NCBI GenBank assembly: GCA_013398175.1
Contig: VZRZ01000214.1
Location: 373,883-437,882, forward strand
Reading direction: 5' to 3'
Length of the DNA stretch: 64,000 nucleotides
Source of the DNA: Climacteris rufus
Taxonomy: Eukaryota > Chordata > Aves > Passeriformes > Climacteridae
Position numbers and translations under genes: made by a program. Every line of letters begins with the position of its first letter. Positions within the stretch are counted from its first letter, which is position 1. The notes beneath the pieces are model-generated. The model did not search any database and was not told the origin of the DNA. It saw only the letters and a list, made by a program, of their open reading frames with translations. Shown here piece by piece: positions 53,285 to 64,000 of this stretch.

Positions 53285-53443
53285 GAGCTGGAGTTTTCTA
53301 ACCTGTTTGCAGTCCTTCACTGTATCCACTCATTCTTTGCAGCCAAAGTGGCTTGTTTGGACCCTTTGTTTGTAGGCAGCCAAGCCACAGCTTCTGCTGC
53401 TCCCACAACTTCTGGTACTGGCAAATTAAAGTATACTACTTGA
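53285..53443 (+). CDS. SNTG1: Gamma-1-syntrophin last coding exon: end of SU domain and C-terminus
   Basis: The acceptor TTTTCACTTCCAG ends at 53284. The coding part is 159 bp: 52 codons and a TGA stop at 53441-53443. The translation starts ELEFSNLFAVLHCIHSFFAA and ends GKLKYTT. The first 25 residues complete the SU domain with the hydrophobic helix LHCIHSFFAAKVA. The rest is a low-complexity tail rich in Ala, Ser and Thr, which is expected to vary between species. The length and ending agree with my recollection of mammalian SNTG1, which also ends in KYTT. No further coding exon is expected downstream. Confidence 0.95.
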   Translation, partial: ELEFSNLFAVLHCIHSFFAAKVACLDPLFVGSQATASAAPTTSGTGKLKYTT

Positions 53444-53780
53444 CATCCCCCATGACAGCACTGCCACTGAACAACGAGACATAAAAATGTATAAATATTC
53501 ATAAGATTTAGACCTTTGCTGAACCATGTATGTGGAAACCAGTCCTGGAGGCAAGACATCTTGCAGCATCAGCAGATAAATGGTCACGTGGGATCATAAT
53601 TTCATCTCGGTTCTGCAAGACATCAGTAAATAATCCTAGTCAAAACCCCAGAACAGGATGGATATGCTTTTAGTATTACCTATTTGTACTTACATAGTGC
53701 TTTAAGCAACACTGGAAGCAAAGGAATAAATGGCAAAATGAAGCACTTGAGTATTTAATAAAATTTTCAAATTGCTGTAA
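53444..53780 (+). other. Probable SNTG1 3' UTR
   Basis: Non-coding sequence directly after the stop codon, continuous with the last exon. The end is inferred from two AATAAA signals at 53725-53730 and 53757-53762. Further AATAAA-like sites downstream (near 54112 and 54493) mean that the UTR could be longer. Confidence 0.45.
53757..53762 (+). promoter_or_regulatory. Candidate SNTG1 polyadenylation signal
   Basis: AATAAA lies about 315 bases after the stop codon. A second copy is 32 bases upstream (53725-53730). T-rich sequence follows at 53801-53826, which would suit a downstream element. It is a motif match only. Confidence 0.4.
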
Positions 53781-55811
53781 TAATACACAAATAGAATTGT
53801 CATTTTCCTGTTTTCAGATTTTTTTATGACAATATACTATACTCTGAGTATGAACATAATGCCCTATCATTATACTATAAATGAGAGAAAGCAGCAAGTA
53901 TATAGTACATGCTGACAAGGAGATAAGCATGAAAAGGCATTTGTATATGTATCTCCTCAAATAAGAAAGCACTTTAAGCACTGTTGTAAATCCATACATG
54001 TGTTCATTCATGGAGTCATGCTACTTTTTCCATTTTGTTCTCTCAGTCTAACAGTAACAACAGCAAAGATAGAGCCATACAGGACTGATACATTAAAAAC
54101 AAAACAAAATAAACAAGCCACAAAAAGCAAAACACCTTTTCATGGTTTTTTCTTCAAGAAAAAATAATGGCATATGAATTTAATTTTAATTACTAATTAA
54201 GTGCAAGTACAAAAAAATATTGTGTCAGCTATTGACTTTCTTCCTTTCTTTTTGTCAAGAATTAAATACTGTAAGTTTAACAGTCTTTGTTCAAAAGATT
54301 TTGAAATTGTTTCAGAGACAATCCACCTAATACATTGTTTCCATAGTTAACATTGATTTCGTAAGTAGAACTTCTGTTACACTCAAGTTCTCAACAAATA
54401 GATATTTTACATTATGCTTCAAAAAGTAGTTCACCCTTTGAATTCTTCATAATTTATTTTTTATATACAGATTGATAGTAAAAGACAGGAATAAATTAAA
54501 TCAACTGTAAAGAATAGATTACAGAATGCATAATTGCCTTGTTCATTGAGATTATTGCATCACTCTGGATCCTGTGCTAGTTCCAGAGTATCAATTAATG
54601 ATAAATGAAGGACTTGTAAACATAAAATTAAAAACTTTGCTTGATTATATTTTTGCAAAATAATTTAATTTTGTGCTATGACACACATCAGCGAAGATGA
54701 CAGAAAAAAGGTATACATTTTCAATAGTGGTTTGTGGGGTTTCTGTTTATTGTATTGAAATCAAAACTTCCTTCCCCCTCCCTCCCCTTAGAGTTGTTAA
54801 TAGCAGTTATGAGATAGGGACACTATCTCCCGTGTTTAGCAGGAAGACTAATTATGTCACATCCTTTTCTATGTATTAAGATGATTAAAACTTCAAAAGT
54901 GAAGCCAGAGGAAAGCTTATCCAAACAGGAACAATTCAAAATGTGAAGCAGGGACAAGAGATGAATGAAATGTAGCAGCAAATCATGTTTCTGGTTTTTT
55001 GCTTTGCATCAGAAATTCTGGATTTACATATGTGAGAGAACATTGCTTTGAAGTATAGCTGATCTAACTTGATACTAGTTCCAAATAATCTCAAAATATT
55101 TTATAGAGGGGGACTCATCACTTTCAAATGTCTTTCAGTACATACATACTTCCTATTAGTATACCTCCAAGGGCTACACATTTATTTTCCATCCTAAATA
55201 CAGTGGAATGATGTAACATTCCAGCTATTGAATACTCTAAGTGTCATCAAAATCCAACATTTTCATAGACATCATCATGAGCTTGTTTATATAATTTTCA
55301 CTAAATAAGGATGTCACATACTGATCACATACTGGTCTCTGAAGGACAGATAAAACTACCACGGCTGTCCATAGGATCTTGAGCTTGCTCCTGACAGAGT
55401 ACAAACCCCAGATATTTTGAATCCAAAGCCACAACAGTTTAAAAGGTTTAACAGTGGTAACTCAGGCACTGTCCTTGTGTAGAAAGCATATACTGGAAAC
55501 ACAAACTTTGTCAGAGTGTTGACAGTGCTGAAAACAGAAGCCTGATATCTGTTAATGACAGTTCTCCTCAGTGCTCCCAAATCATCTCCTTCTTTTCAGA
55601 GTGTTGCTGTGGCATTCAGCTGTCACAGTGTGGCCATATGCTAACACCTCAGTAAATGCTCTGCTGGCAATAGCAGAATCTGAAACTGGTCAGCTGCCTG
55701 TTGAATGCTTTTCTTTCAACAATTCATGTTATGTACCACTGAAACTGAGATGTGTTTAAGAGACATACTTAAATGAGCATAACATTTAGCCAAGCCTATT
55801 ACCGGGATGCC
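53781..55811. other. Intergenic or distal 3' UTR sequence
   Basis: AT-rich, with no recognisable gene or transposon. TAATTA-type motifs occur near 54180-54200. A C-rich pyrimidine tract ending in TTAG lies at about 54771-54790. Open frames here are short and lack any domain. Confidence 0.6.
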
Positions 55812-56114
55812 TGTTATTACGGCTTATCCCGGCTTATCAGTCGGAGACGCAGAATTAATGAGAGCCGGAGACCGAATGTGTTCTCATGTTCAGAGCAAGG
55901 GCGGAAAAGGGGGGAAACCCCTTTCATTTAATTCTTATATACACTTTTAGAAATCACAGATCATTGGAGAAAGTTAACACTTCCGTCTCTAACTATATTG
56001 GTTAAAAGAAGTGTCCGTCAAAAGGATCTGTGTCCATGGGAAAGGAATGTAAAAAGATAATTTTCACAACAACATAGCTATGTTTACAGAAATTGTCCTT
56101 GAGACTGTCTAACA
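55812..56114 (-). mobile_element. LTR-like element of an endogenous retrovirus, reverse orientation
   Basis: A block richer in CpG than its surroundings. Read on the minus strand it has a promoter-like order: CCAAT (+ strand ATTGG, 55997-56001), a TATA box (TATATAAG, + strand 55934-55941), then a CpG-rich R/U5-like segment that ends ...GTAATAACA at 55812. If the other end is TGTTAGACAG (56105-56114), both termini share TGTTA as an inverted repeat. No matching target-site duplication was found at these limits, and no AATAAA was seen between the TATA box and the end. The outer boundary and the family are therefore uncertain; the element could extend to about 56500. No retroviral genes are present. 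Confidence 0.55.
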
Positions 56115-59100
56115 GAGAAAACTAGCTATTTTACAGTGAAAAATGGGCAACACAAGCCAGCACAAAGTATGTCATTGCAAATTTCTGTCCCCCCCCCATT
56201 TAGACAAAAATGCTCATTGTGCAGAATGGACCTAATGACATGAACTTTTGGGACTCTGACAGGGTATCCTAAAGATCTCTGCCAAGAATTCTGTTTGTAG
56301 AATAAGAACAAGTTTGTACTTGTTTTTCTAAAGAGGTAACCTGGTGGGGCTTAATAAGTTTATTTTCAAGAAGATAAAAGTGTGAGAGAATATAGATGTC
56401 GTAACCTTGACTTCAGGTCACTGTTGATTTGTAAATGCCACAAGGGTTTGTGCACTGACCTCTCAGATTATTCAGAGGGGACTCTGCATCCAACCTTGCC
56501 CTCCTAGAGCAACTTGGTCAGAAATTCAGTCTTGAACCAAAGAAAGAAAATTTTAAACGATGTGTTATAACTAATCCTAAAATACCAAAATAAAATTTTA
56601 AAACATATTAAATGACTACATTATTAATTTAAATGCCTTCAAAAGGTTCCCATTTAAGCATAGTGAACTTCATACACACTTGTCAAAGCTCAGGCTTTAT
56701 GTTGCAGCCTATCATTTCACACATAACATATAATGAATACAAGTATTTTGTAAGTCAACACAGCCCAGTAACAATGAAAAAAATGGAATTATAATGAGCC
56801 ATCAGCTTTTGCTAAAAATCTGTATGCAGATGAAAGCAAATATTTTAACAAGAGAGAGTAAACCAACCAACCCATAGTATAATAGGTAATTTCTTCACTT
56901 TATGTCATTATATTCTCAACTAAGTTTAATAAAGAAAATTCTTTATAGTACTGTGCCTATTGAAGTGATACTATATAGTATACCAAAAATGTGTACTCTT
57001 GAGTATAACTAAATATACTTGGTTTGATTTGCTTTGCTTTTCAATGGGAATTTTAGATCATCTGATCTTCACAGAACTAATATGCTAGGTCATAGTATTA
57101 GCATAACTTTATTATGGAAGTGTTACCAATCTGATTACATTTTATTCTTGATTTCATTACTAAATGAATATATTTCATTTTCTACATCTATTTAAAAATG
57201 CAGTTACAGATTTTCAAAAGAACTGTGCATTCCAGCAGCACAAAGGCACCTTTGAAATAAAGATCAGCATATTTTTTAGCTGTTGGCCATTTTATTATGT
57301 TAATTAAGTGCAGCAAGAAGTTTATGGAGAAGAGATAGTTGTAAGTGGGTTATTTTTAAAGACCAGGAATATGAAGTTTTGTCTATTCAAACTAGAATTC
57401 TTAAGAATGCAAACCAATAATATACATTATTAATACTCTTTGAGACAAGAATAGTGAAAAATCTTATTTTCTGAATTAGTCCTTAATTCCACAAAAATAT
57501 ATCTATTTATTTTACACACAGACTTATCAGAACATCTCAAAGTGCACAGTTAAACAAGCATAGGTAGTTGTCAACACTGCAGCCTGTTACTTTAAATGTG
57601 ATTTGGTTTATTCAATGGCTTAAGATGTTTCTTGTATCAGAAAAAATGAAAAAAAAAAGGCTGAAGACCCTGTGAATGTACAACTGTTGCCCTTAGAAAT
57701 TCACATCAGTTTTCATTCTTGGCAATTCCAAGAAAGAGTTTGGAAATTTCATTTACATTGAGAACACTAATACCTGCATTTCACTTTCCAGTTCTTTACA
57801 GACTGGTCTGGTCTCTGAAAAAGTGTAGTGTCTGAAAAAAAGTTAAAGCTGATTTTAAAAAGTTCCGTCTCAGACAGTTATGAGTCTGTGCTTTGGACTT
57901 ACATCTCTGACCAGTTCAGTATGGTGGGAAACATGAAAGACTCACTCAAGTTCCCAAAATATAAGTACCTGTCTTAGATACCTAAGGTTGGACTTGAGAC
58001 ACTTCAAAAGGGAAACACAAGGCAAGAATGCTTAAGATCTCTGAAGCTGCAGACATAGGTGTCTCTCTTTCTCTCTGTTTCTCTAAGGAACTAGAGGTGC
58101 TTCTACTTAGTGTTTTCATTTTATCAGGAATGTGCTTTTTAAGCCCGGTTCCTGCCTATGGCCACTCGTGATTTTTCTTACCACAGAGCAGTCTTTAAGC
58201 ATTTTAACTGTTTTTTTTTCAGGATGACACTAAACAGCCATCACATCTATATGAGTTCCAGGCCCTGATGGGCTTTCACACCATGCAGCCCAACTGAAAT
58301 GAGTCCAGAGGAAAAAAAACCCTCTGGGATGCTAACAGTGAGACTACCAGGTCCTGGTGCCAGCCATTTCTGCAGCTGTGGTGGCTGCTTATCATGAAAA
58401 TAAAGCTAAAAAGCTGAGCTTCACAGGGTAGCCCACCAGACCTTAGTGCCTGAAGGGGGATGCTGTGCTGCAGCAAGGGGCAGAATGAAGCTGAAAAAGG
58501 CTGATGCTGCCCAGGGCAGGTTATTCTGCATCTTTTTCCCTCACCACACTGGACAGTATTGGCTAAAAGCAGGCTACCCCAGGCTGGTCACCCCTCTCCT
58601 TGCTGCATCTTTCTCCCCATCTGCCACAAATACACACCTGAATATCAGCTCTGATGTCCCCAAGCACACTTCCATGTTCCCTCACTCCCATTGCTCAGAC
58701 AGATGCAAAACTGTACTCAGCTACATCACAGAGCCTCTCAACCTTCTACATGTCCAGGAGACAGTGTTAAGGATTATGGCAAGGGCATGCTTGAGTGTGT
58801 GAATAACATTCAGGTTATAGCAAATAAAGTCATACCTGTACTTAAGTGCTTTCCTGACTTGGATGGTTCTTAAGTGGAATTTTTGTAGTTTCCTGGAATA
58901 AATTCTATAATGTCAACACATTTCTACTTGCTTGTCTCCGTTTTCAGGAAGTTTGGCAGAGACAGTGATTCATATCCCAGTGGAATCAGAGAGAAAAGAC
59001 AGGAATACTGGAATAAAAAGAAAATACTGTTCAGATTCTGTATATTATTACAGTACATTACATAATCTATTAAATTATATTGAACAATGTAAAAGCAAAT

Positions 59101-59239
59101 GCATTCATTTACATTTCCTAGTCAATTTTCACTATGGTATACATGCCTTCCACTTTCAGCAACTTTCTCCACAGGAATCCCAGCTATTATAGAAATCCTT
59201 TTATTACTCAGTATATACTAATATATAATGCAGTATATC

Positions 59240-59287
<48 letters not shown>

Positions 59288-62200
59288 TCTGTCTATATAT
59301 TAGTATATACTAATGGAATATTTTCACTATATATTAATGAAAGTTACATATTAGGCACAACTATAAAACAGAAACATAAATCCATGAAGCTTTACATTTA
59401 AAAACTTATAATACTATAAAGAAACATATGTATATTAGTTGAAGAAATGGCTATTTTTGCAGGATATGCACAATCTGGATATATGATAATAAATTGATAA
59501 ACATTAACAGATTTATTATTTCATACCTCCAGGAACTTAGGGTTTTTTTTAATTATTCTTATCCCTTTAGCATATTTGCAATATATGTCATAAATTTTAA
59601 TTTGTTATGGATAAAAATGACTGAAAAAATGTAATAGAAAGTGCTATATATTTTATAAATATAAAAAAATAAGAAAAGCTATTCAAATTATTTATTTCAT
59701 TTTTAGTTAAGGTTATGTGATTGTTTGTAATATGTGTTTGTGACAAGCATAAGTCACCTAGTTGTTTGAGCTCATTAATGTACCACTAATAAAATGCTAT
59801 GTTCTGTTTTGTTTTTGTTATGCTTCTTTTTGTAATGGAACATAACAGAAAAAAATAGAAAATAAATACTTTTTTTAAGTAATCTTTTGCATTCAGTCAT
59901 ACAGTGTATGAGTTTTATATTGCGAAAGCCAAGTCTGGGAAATTGAGAACATGCTTGAAAAACCAGTGGTGGTAAACTTATTTCTCAACACCATGTTCAG
60001 CTGTTTATTTAATAGAAATTATGACCATTCCTTATTTGTATTATAATTCCCACAAGTCCTGTCACTCACTTAAAACCTGTCTAGGATTTTGGAAAGATGA
60101 TTTTGGAAATATCCACCTCTCCCCTGGCTATGAAGCGCAACCTACAACTAGATCATTTTACCACATAACCACCAGATTACTTTACCATTGACATTTAATT
60201 GTTTGGTTTTGGAATTAACTTAGGCCAAATATTGCAGTGCCTGAAGTTATCTTTGGTATAACTTTGAATCCAAACTGCTTTCAAATCGTGCTGCAACTAT
60301 TAGAACAAAACTAACTTGGATGAGTTTAATTTTGTTTCTTTTTTTCCCTGACTGAGAGATGTTGGAAGATGGGGAGTCCCTGCTGTTATTTAGGCCCCTT
60401 TGTACCTTTTCGACAATATAGGATGAGAGTGCAATGAACATCTCACAGACATATTTTTGATGTCTTTCTCATGCTCCCAGTGCAGGGAAGACAAGTAAGC
60501 TCCCTTTTGACAGTGCTGCTGTCACCTTTCTCAGCCCCTCCAAAAGCACTCCCTGGGGCTTTTTTAGACCCCAGCCTGGGGTTGCCTTCCTCAGGTCTGT
60601 ATCCAAGGAAATCTCCTCTGGTAACCCCAGCCCTTTCAGCATCTTGAAGAGAAGGAAAAAATATGAAGTAATTATAAATGTGTTGGGTATTTTGTTCTGA
60701 AAAAATTCTCAATCCTCATTCCATGAAATGATTAAGGTGTTGTGGGTCAGCAAGCATGTATAACTCTGCCACGTCAGTTAGGTTCCTGTGTCTCAAGTTT
60801 TTTTTTCATACCACATTTAAGTTAAGGGGAAGAAAAAAAAAGGGGAGAGAGGTCTTTACAAAAAGAGGTGAAGAGAAGCATAGAATATTACAGGAATCCT
60901 GTTCCAGCTACCATTTTCATTAGACCATTAAATATGAATCATATTTTGTATTAAGAGCATAGACTCACATAGGACCGAAAAAAATTCTGGAAATACCTAT
61001 TTTCTTCTGAATTGTGTTTTTTAATCTCACATCTTTTACATCTTCCCCACAGATTTTTGGCCTCAAATGAAAAATCTTGCAATCAAAATTTCTTAAGATA
61101 CAGTCCTTGTATAAGTTTCTTTAAATTCATTGTTCTTGTGCTCCATGGCAAATATACTTTTTCTCCAAGCCCTACAGGAATTCATTCTGCAATATTTGAA
61201 ATTAATTGTCTTCTATTTACCTGTGCATTTGACCAGTTAACACACTATATTTGCATCTTTTCAATTATTAATTTTTACGGTTGTCTAGTGTTTCTTTTTC
61301 AGTATTTTGACAGTAGTTATTCTTACATTTACCTATCAAGTAGTAGTATTTTGTTTAGTATTCTTCAAACAATCCCCTTAAGAAATAGAAAACTACATAC
61401 TTCAATTTCCTAACCAGAAGCAAAATAATTTATTCTCTATAGTGCTATGGTTGATATTACTATGCAATTGTTCAGAAAACTGAAGAAAGGATTTCTCCCT
61501 GCAGCAAGTATTGGTGTTGACTGGCTGTGTGCTTTGTGTACTTTGCATTCAAACTCTTCTCACAACTTTGAGCAGAATTTCTTCCCAGCTCTTTCCTTCT
61601 ATGTCATGTAAGGCACAGGTGATTGCAACCAGACATGGCTCAGGACTCCTTAACAGTGTGAGCAAAATTTTTCTATTCTAAAAATGCTTCCTTACCAGTC
61701 TGGAGATGACTTAAAACTTGAGGCCATGAATACAGATTTATTCTTTTTCCTAAAGTAGACAGTGTAAAAGCAGCACCAGCTGGAAGAGGGTATTAGGAAG
61801 CACTGCCACTCCATATTCGCTAGTTTGGCATTGCAGAATTGTGAGCATAGAAGATAGTAGTGTTTTACCTGCTTTTATTCTCGACTAGGTAATGTACAAC
61901 CTGAAACTTTTTGAGACTCTTTTTTTTTGCTGCAGGGTGGAGGACTAAAAAGATTTTTACTAGATGCTGAGATTGTCATGTGAAGATATCTCTAGTAACT
62001 GAGGCTTTAAAAAAAGTTTAAGAAAAAAGAAAAGCTCCATCAGGTACTATGAGCTTCAGTGAAGAGACAAGAGGGAAAGCTCTTATGCAGCCAGATCCAA
62101 ACTCTAACCTTTCTGTTTTGAACAGATACAAAATCATTTTATCTAGATGTCTTTTTCTTTATTCTTTTTCTTATTTTACTTCAAGAGTCCAGTGAGGGAA

Positions 62201-64000
62201 GACAAAAGGTCTCAGAAAGGTCAAACCCCTTCACTGAAGCAAGGAAGAGAGATAGTGGTCTTTGCACTGCAGTACCACCAAGTACAGCAAAGGCTCCGAT
62301 CAAAGCAAGATCACAAACAACTTAGATTCTCTTCACACCAGAAAACAACTATTTGATAGAAGTATGAAGTTAAGGCCTTTCATCATTTCACAAGAATTAG
62401 CAGCTCGGCTTATGGTTAACATGCAAACTAAAAGACAAACAAGGAACTTGTCTGGGTGGTTCATTTGGCTGCAAGCAGTTCCACACGGGCATGCACAGCT
62501 CTCTTCCCTTCCAGAGAATTTGAGGGCCCCAGCGCTGGTGCAGTATGAGAGAGGTCTGAGCTATCTGAGGAAATTAGGGGGAACCTTGTGATCTTCTGTG
62601 AAGGACCAAGGTACTCATGAGATAGCAAGAAAACGTTCAGAGGAGCATGAATTTAGGAAGAACAGCCTGAACTACTGAATCTTATCCAGTTTCCTCAGGC
62701 AGCAATGTCATATAACCCCTTTCACAAATGTTTAAACTTAGTCTTAAAAATAATTAGGCTTTTTGGCCCTCTTTCTCTTTTTGGAAAGCCTTCTGGAATC
62801 TCACTGCTCTGATGGTTTGAAACTGTCTTCCAATTTCCAGTGTAAAACTACTTGTAACTAGTTTATATCTATTTGACTTTGTGCCAGCATTATTCCCTAG
62901 TTTAAATACCTTTTTTCCAGCCCTAGTGTCGGTCCCCCATTTCCCCTCCTCTCCTTGATATATTTATAGCAATCATATGCCCTGACAGCTTTCATTGTGC
63001 CTGAATGCACAAACCAAGCTCATACAGAAGATGTCGATGCAGTGCAGTGAAATTTGGTGCAGAGAACCCTGAGCTATTGCTGACTCCAGCTGATCTGTCT
63101 ACCTGTTGTGCTGCAGCAAGACCAGCTCAGGGCCAGAAGCAGTTCATCCACTTTAATGCACTTTAAGGTAATAAATACAGCCCATCAGCACCACACTGTG
63201 ATGTACTGTTTCTAGAGCAGATAAAGTCCATGGCGGCTCAGGGCTTTCAGCACTGCTCTTCTTCACTGCCCAGTGCAGACATTCGCTAATCAGGCTCCTT
63301 GGCTTGTTTCCATACCATCCTAATGGGATGCAGTCTTACTTTAAATCTCTTCTGATTTTACCTTTTTTCCAGACTGTGACTACTTCTGCACCTTATGCCA
63401 TGGTCCAGATATGAACTCCCTTATGTCCTGCCCTATGGCCATAATATTTGTCACTGTCTGCAAAGACTGGTAGCATGAGTTATTTCTGTGACTGCATCAC
63501 ACTGGTGACTCACAGGCATCCTGTGCAAGGCTAGTATATCACGGAGATACTTGCTCTTCCAATCTTGTGATCAGCTCCCAGCTCAGCAGTAATGAGGATG
63601 GGGTATTGGAACAGGTCCGTTTATCACCCAGAACATAAACTAGGGCTTTTTTCTCTTTTCCCCCCTACATTATGGAGCAGGGGAGGCAGAGAGAAGTGAG
63701 CCATCATTTTAAGAGTTAGTTTACTGTGAGACAGCTCCAAGGGGTGATGGGGTAAAGATGTAGATTTGGATGCAAATTCCTTTTTCTGTGAGGCAGGTTA
63801 GAGGATTTATATGCCAGTTCTACCCTTTCCACATCTTTTGACTTCCAGCCATGACTAAATAGAAGAAAATAAAAAGCCCAGAAAAGGGCAAAGGAGAAAG
63901 AATGAAAGGCTCATAGGAAAACTTTATGGTCTTCCAGAGGTAAAATATTTCTAGCATTTATCAAGTCTCGTTCCATTTTGCAATCAGACAGTTTATTCTG
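56115..64000. other. Intergenic region downstream of SNTG1
   Basis: Mostly AT-rich sequence without recognisable genes. There are GC-richer patches at about 58290-58760, 60480-60640 and 62930-63480. Open frames in the region (58446-58802, 60443-60712 minus, 61012-61413) show no known domain, splice structure or repeat signature. The only structured repeat is the TG microsatellite with inverted arms at 59210-59311. A run of nine C near 56191-56199 is a simple homopolymer. I see nothing identifiable in the remainder. Confidence 0.7.
59210..59311. repeat. (TG)n microsatellite flanked by an 18-bp perfect inverted repeat
   Basis: AGTATATACTAATATATA at 59210-59227 is the exact inverse complement of TATATATTAGTATATACT at 59294-59311. 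The 66-base spacer holds a TG run of roughly 45 bases (about 59240-59287), interrupted once by TTTG and once by CG. Each arm also contains the self-complementary AGTATATACT. The segment is capable of cruciform or hairpin formation. Confidence 0.92.

Larger units (their letters stand above)
1..53780 (+). other. SNTG1: SNTG1 transcription unit, 3' half (gene span in window)
   Basis: Six exons joined in order give one uninterrupted 234-residue reading frame that ends in a stop. From memory of the family it matches the C-terminal part of gamma-1-syntrophin (human protein about 517 residues), starting near residue 284. SNTG1 is preferred to its paralogue SNTG2 because the PH exons (start IVYMGW, then VTTWDWTRAEKTF) and the C-terminus (ending KYTT) fit my recollection of SNTG1 better. 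The gene starts upstream of the window: the exons for the N-terminus, the PDZ domain and the first PH part are not found in 1-7998. The right-hand limit is inferred from candidate poly(A) signals. Syntrophins are cytoplasmic adaptors that link signalling proteins to dystrophin and dystrobrevin at the membrane; the gamma-1 form is known mainly from neurons. Confidence 0.9.

Noticed and set aside
60443..60712. Minus-strand open frame of 89 codons in a GC-richer patch, possibly transposon-derived
   Set aside because: Some words resemble retrotransposon leaders, but I could not match it to a family, so it is not listed as an element.
61012..61413. Open frame of 133 codons, the longest in the window
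   Set aside because: Rich in Phe, Ile, Leu and Ser as expected from AT-rich, pyrimidine-rich DNA; no domain, splice structure or similarity recognised.
1..64000. CRISPR arrays, bacterial operons, tRNA or rRNA genes
   Set aside because: No regularly spaced repeats, ribosome-binding patterns or cloverleaf-like sequences; the intron and CR1 structure is that of a vertebrate.

Overview
The window looks like vertebrate nuclear DNA, almost certainly from a bird. It is AT-rich, with short exons separated by kilobase introns. It carries at least seven fragments of CR1 LINEs, the dominant avian retrotransposon, recognisable by the conserved 3' end that reads like CCTTCCAACC...ATTCTATGATTCTATG. The bird order cannot be fixed from this sequence alone. 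There are no bacterial operons, tRNA or rRNA genes, or CRISPR arrays.

The only gene I can support is the 3' half of a gamma-syntrophin gene on the + strand, best matched to SNTG1 (gamma-1-syntrophin). Six coding exons are visible at 7999-8115, 12581-12652, 27036-27188, 32432-32524, 44671-44781 and 53285-53443, the last ending in a TGA stop. Together they encode 234 residues. The first three form most of a pleckstrin-homology (PH) domain, and the last three form the syntrophin-unique (SU) C-terminal domain that binds dystrophin and dystrobrevin. All six exons begin in phase 0 and all have lengths divisible by three. The exons for the N-terminus and the PDZ domain lie upstream of the window. 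The protein is known as a mainly neuronal adaptor of the dystrophin complex.

Layout: 1-7998 is intron. From 7999 to 53443 the six exons are separated by introns of about 4.5, 14.4, 5.2, 12.1 and 8.5 kb. From 53444 a 3' UTR probably runs to candidate poly(A) signals near 53725-53762. From about 53.8 kb to 64 kb there is intergenic sequence without a recognisable gene. CR1 fragments lie at 8871, 9844, 24779, 33711, 34781, 39223 and 47499. One well-preserved solo LTR sits at 31424-31843 with a 4-bp target duplication. A second, CpG-rich LTR-like block lies on the minus strand starting at 55812. Simple repeats, two clear palindromic repeats and a local duplication at 4655-4763 complete the picture.

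The observation most worth testing is a strong upstream splice acceptor at 53113. It opens a reading frame that is in phase with the last exon and has its own phase-0 donor, so it could be an unannotated alternative exon or an in-frame 57-codon extension of the final exon. No new multi-gene system is visible.
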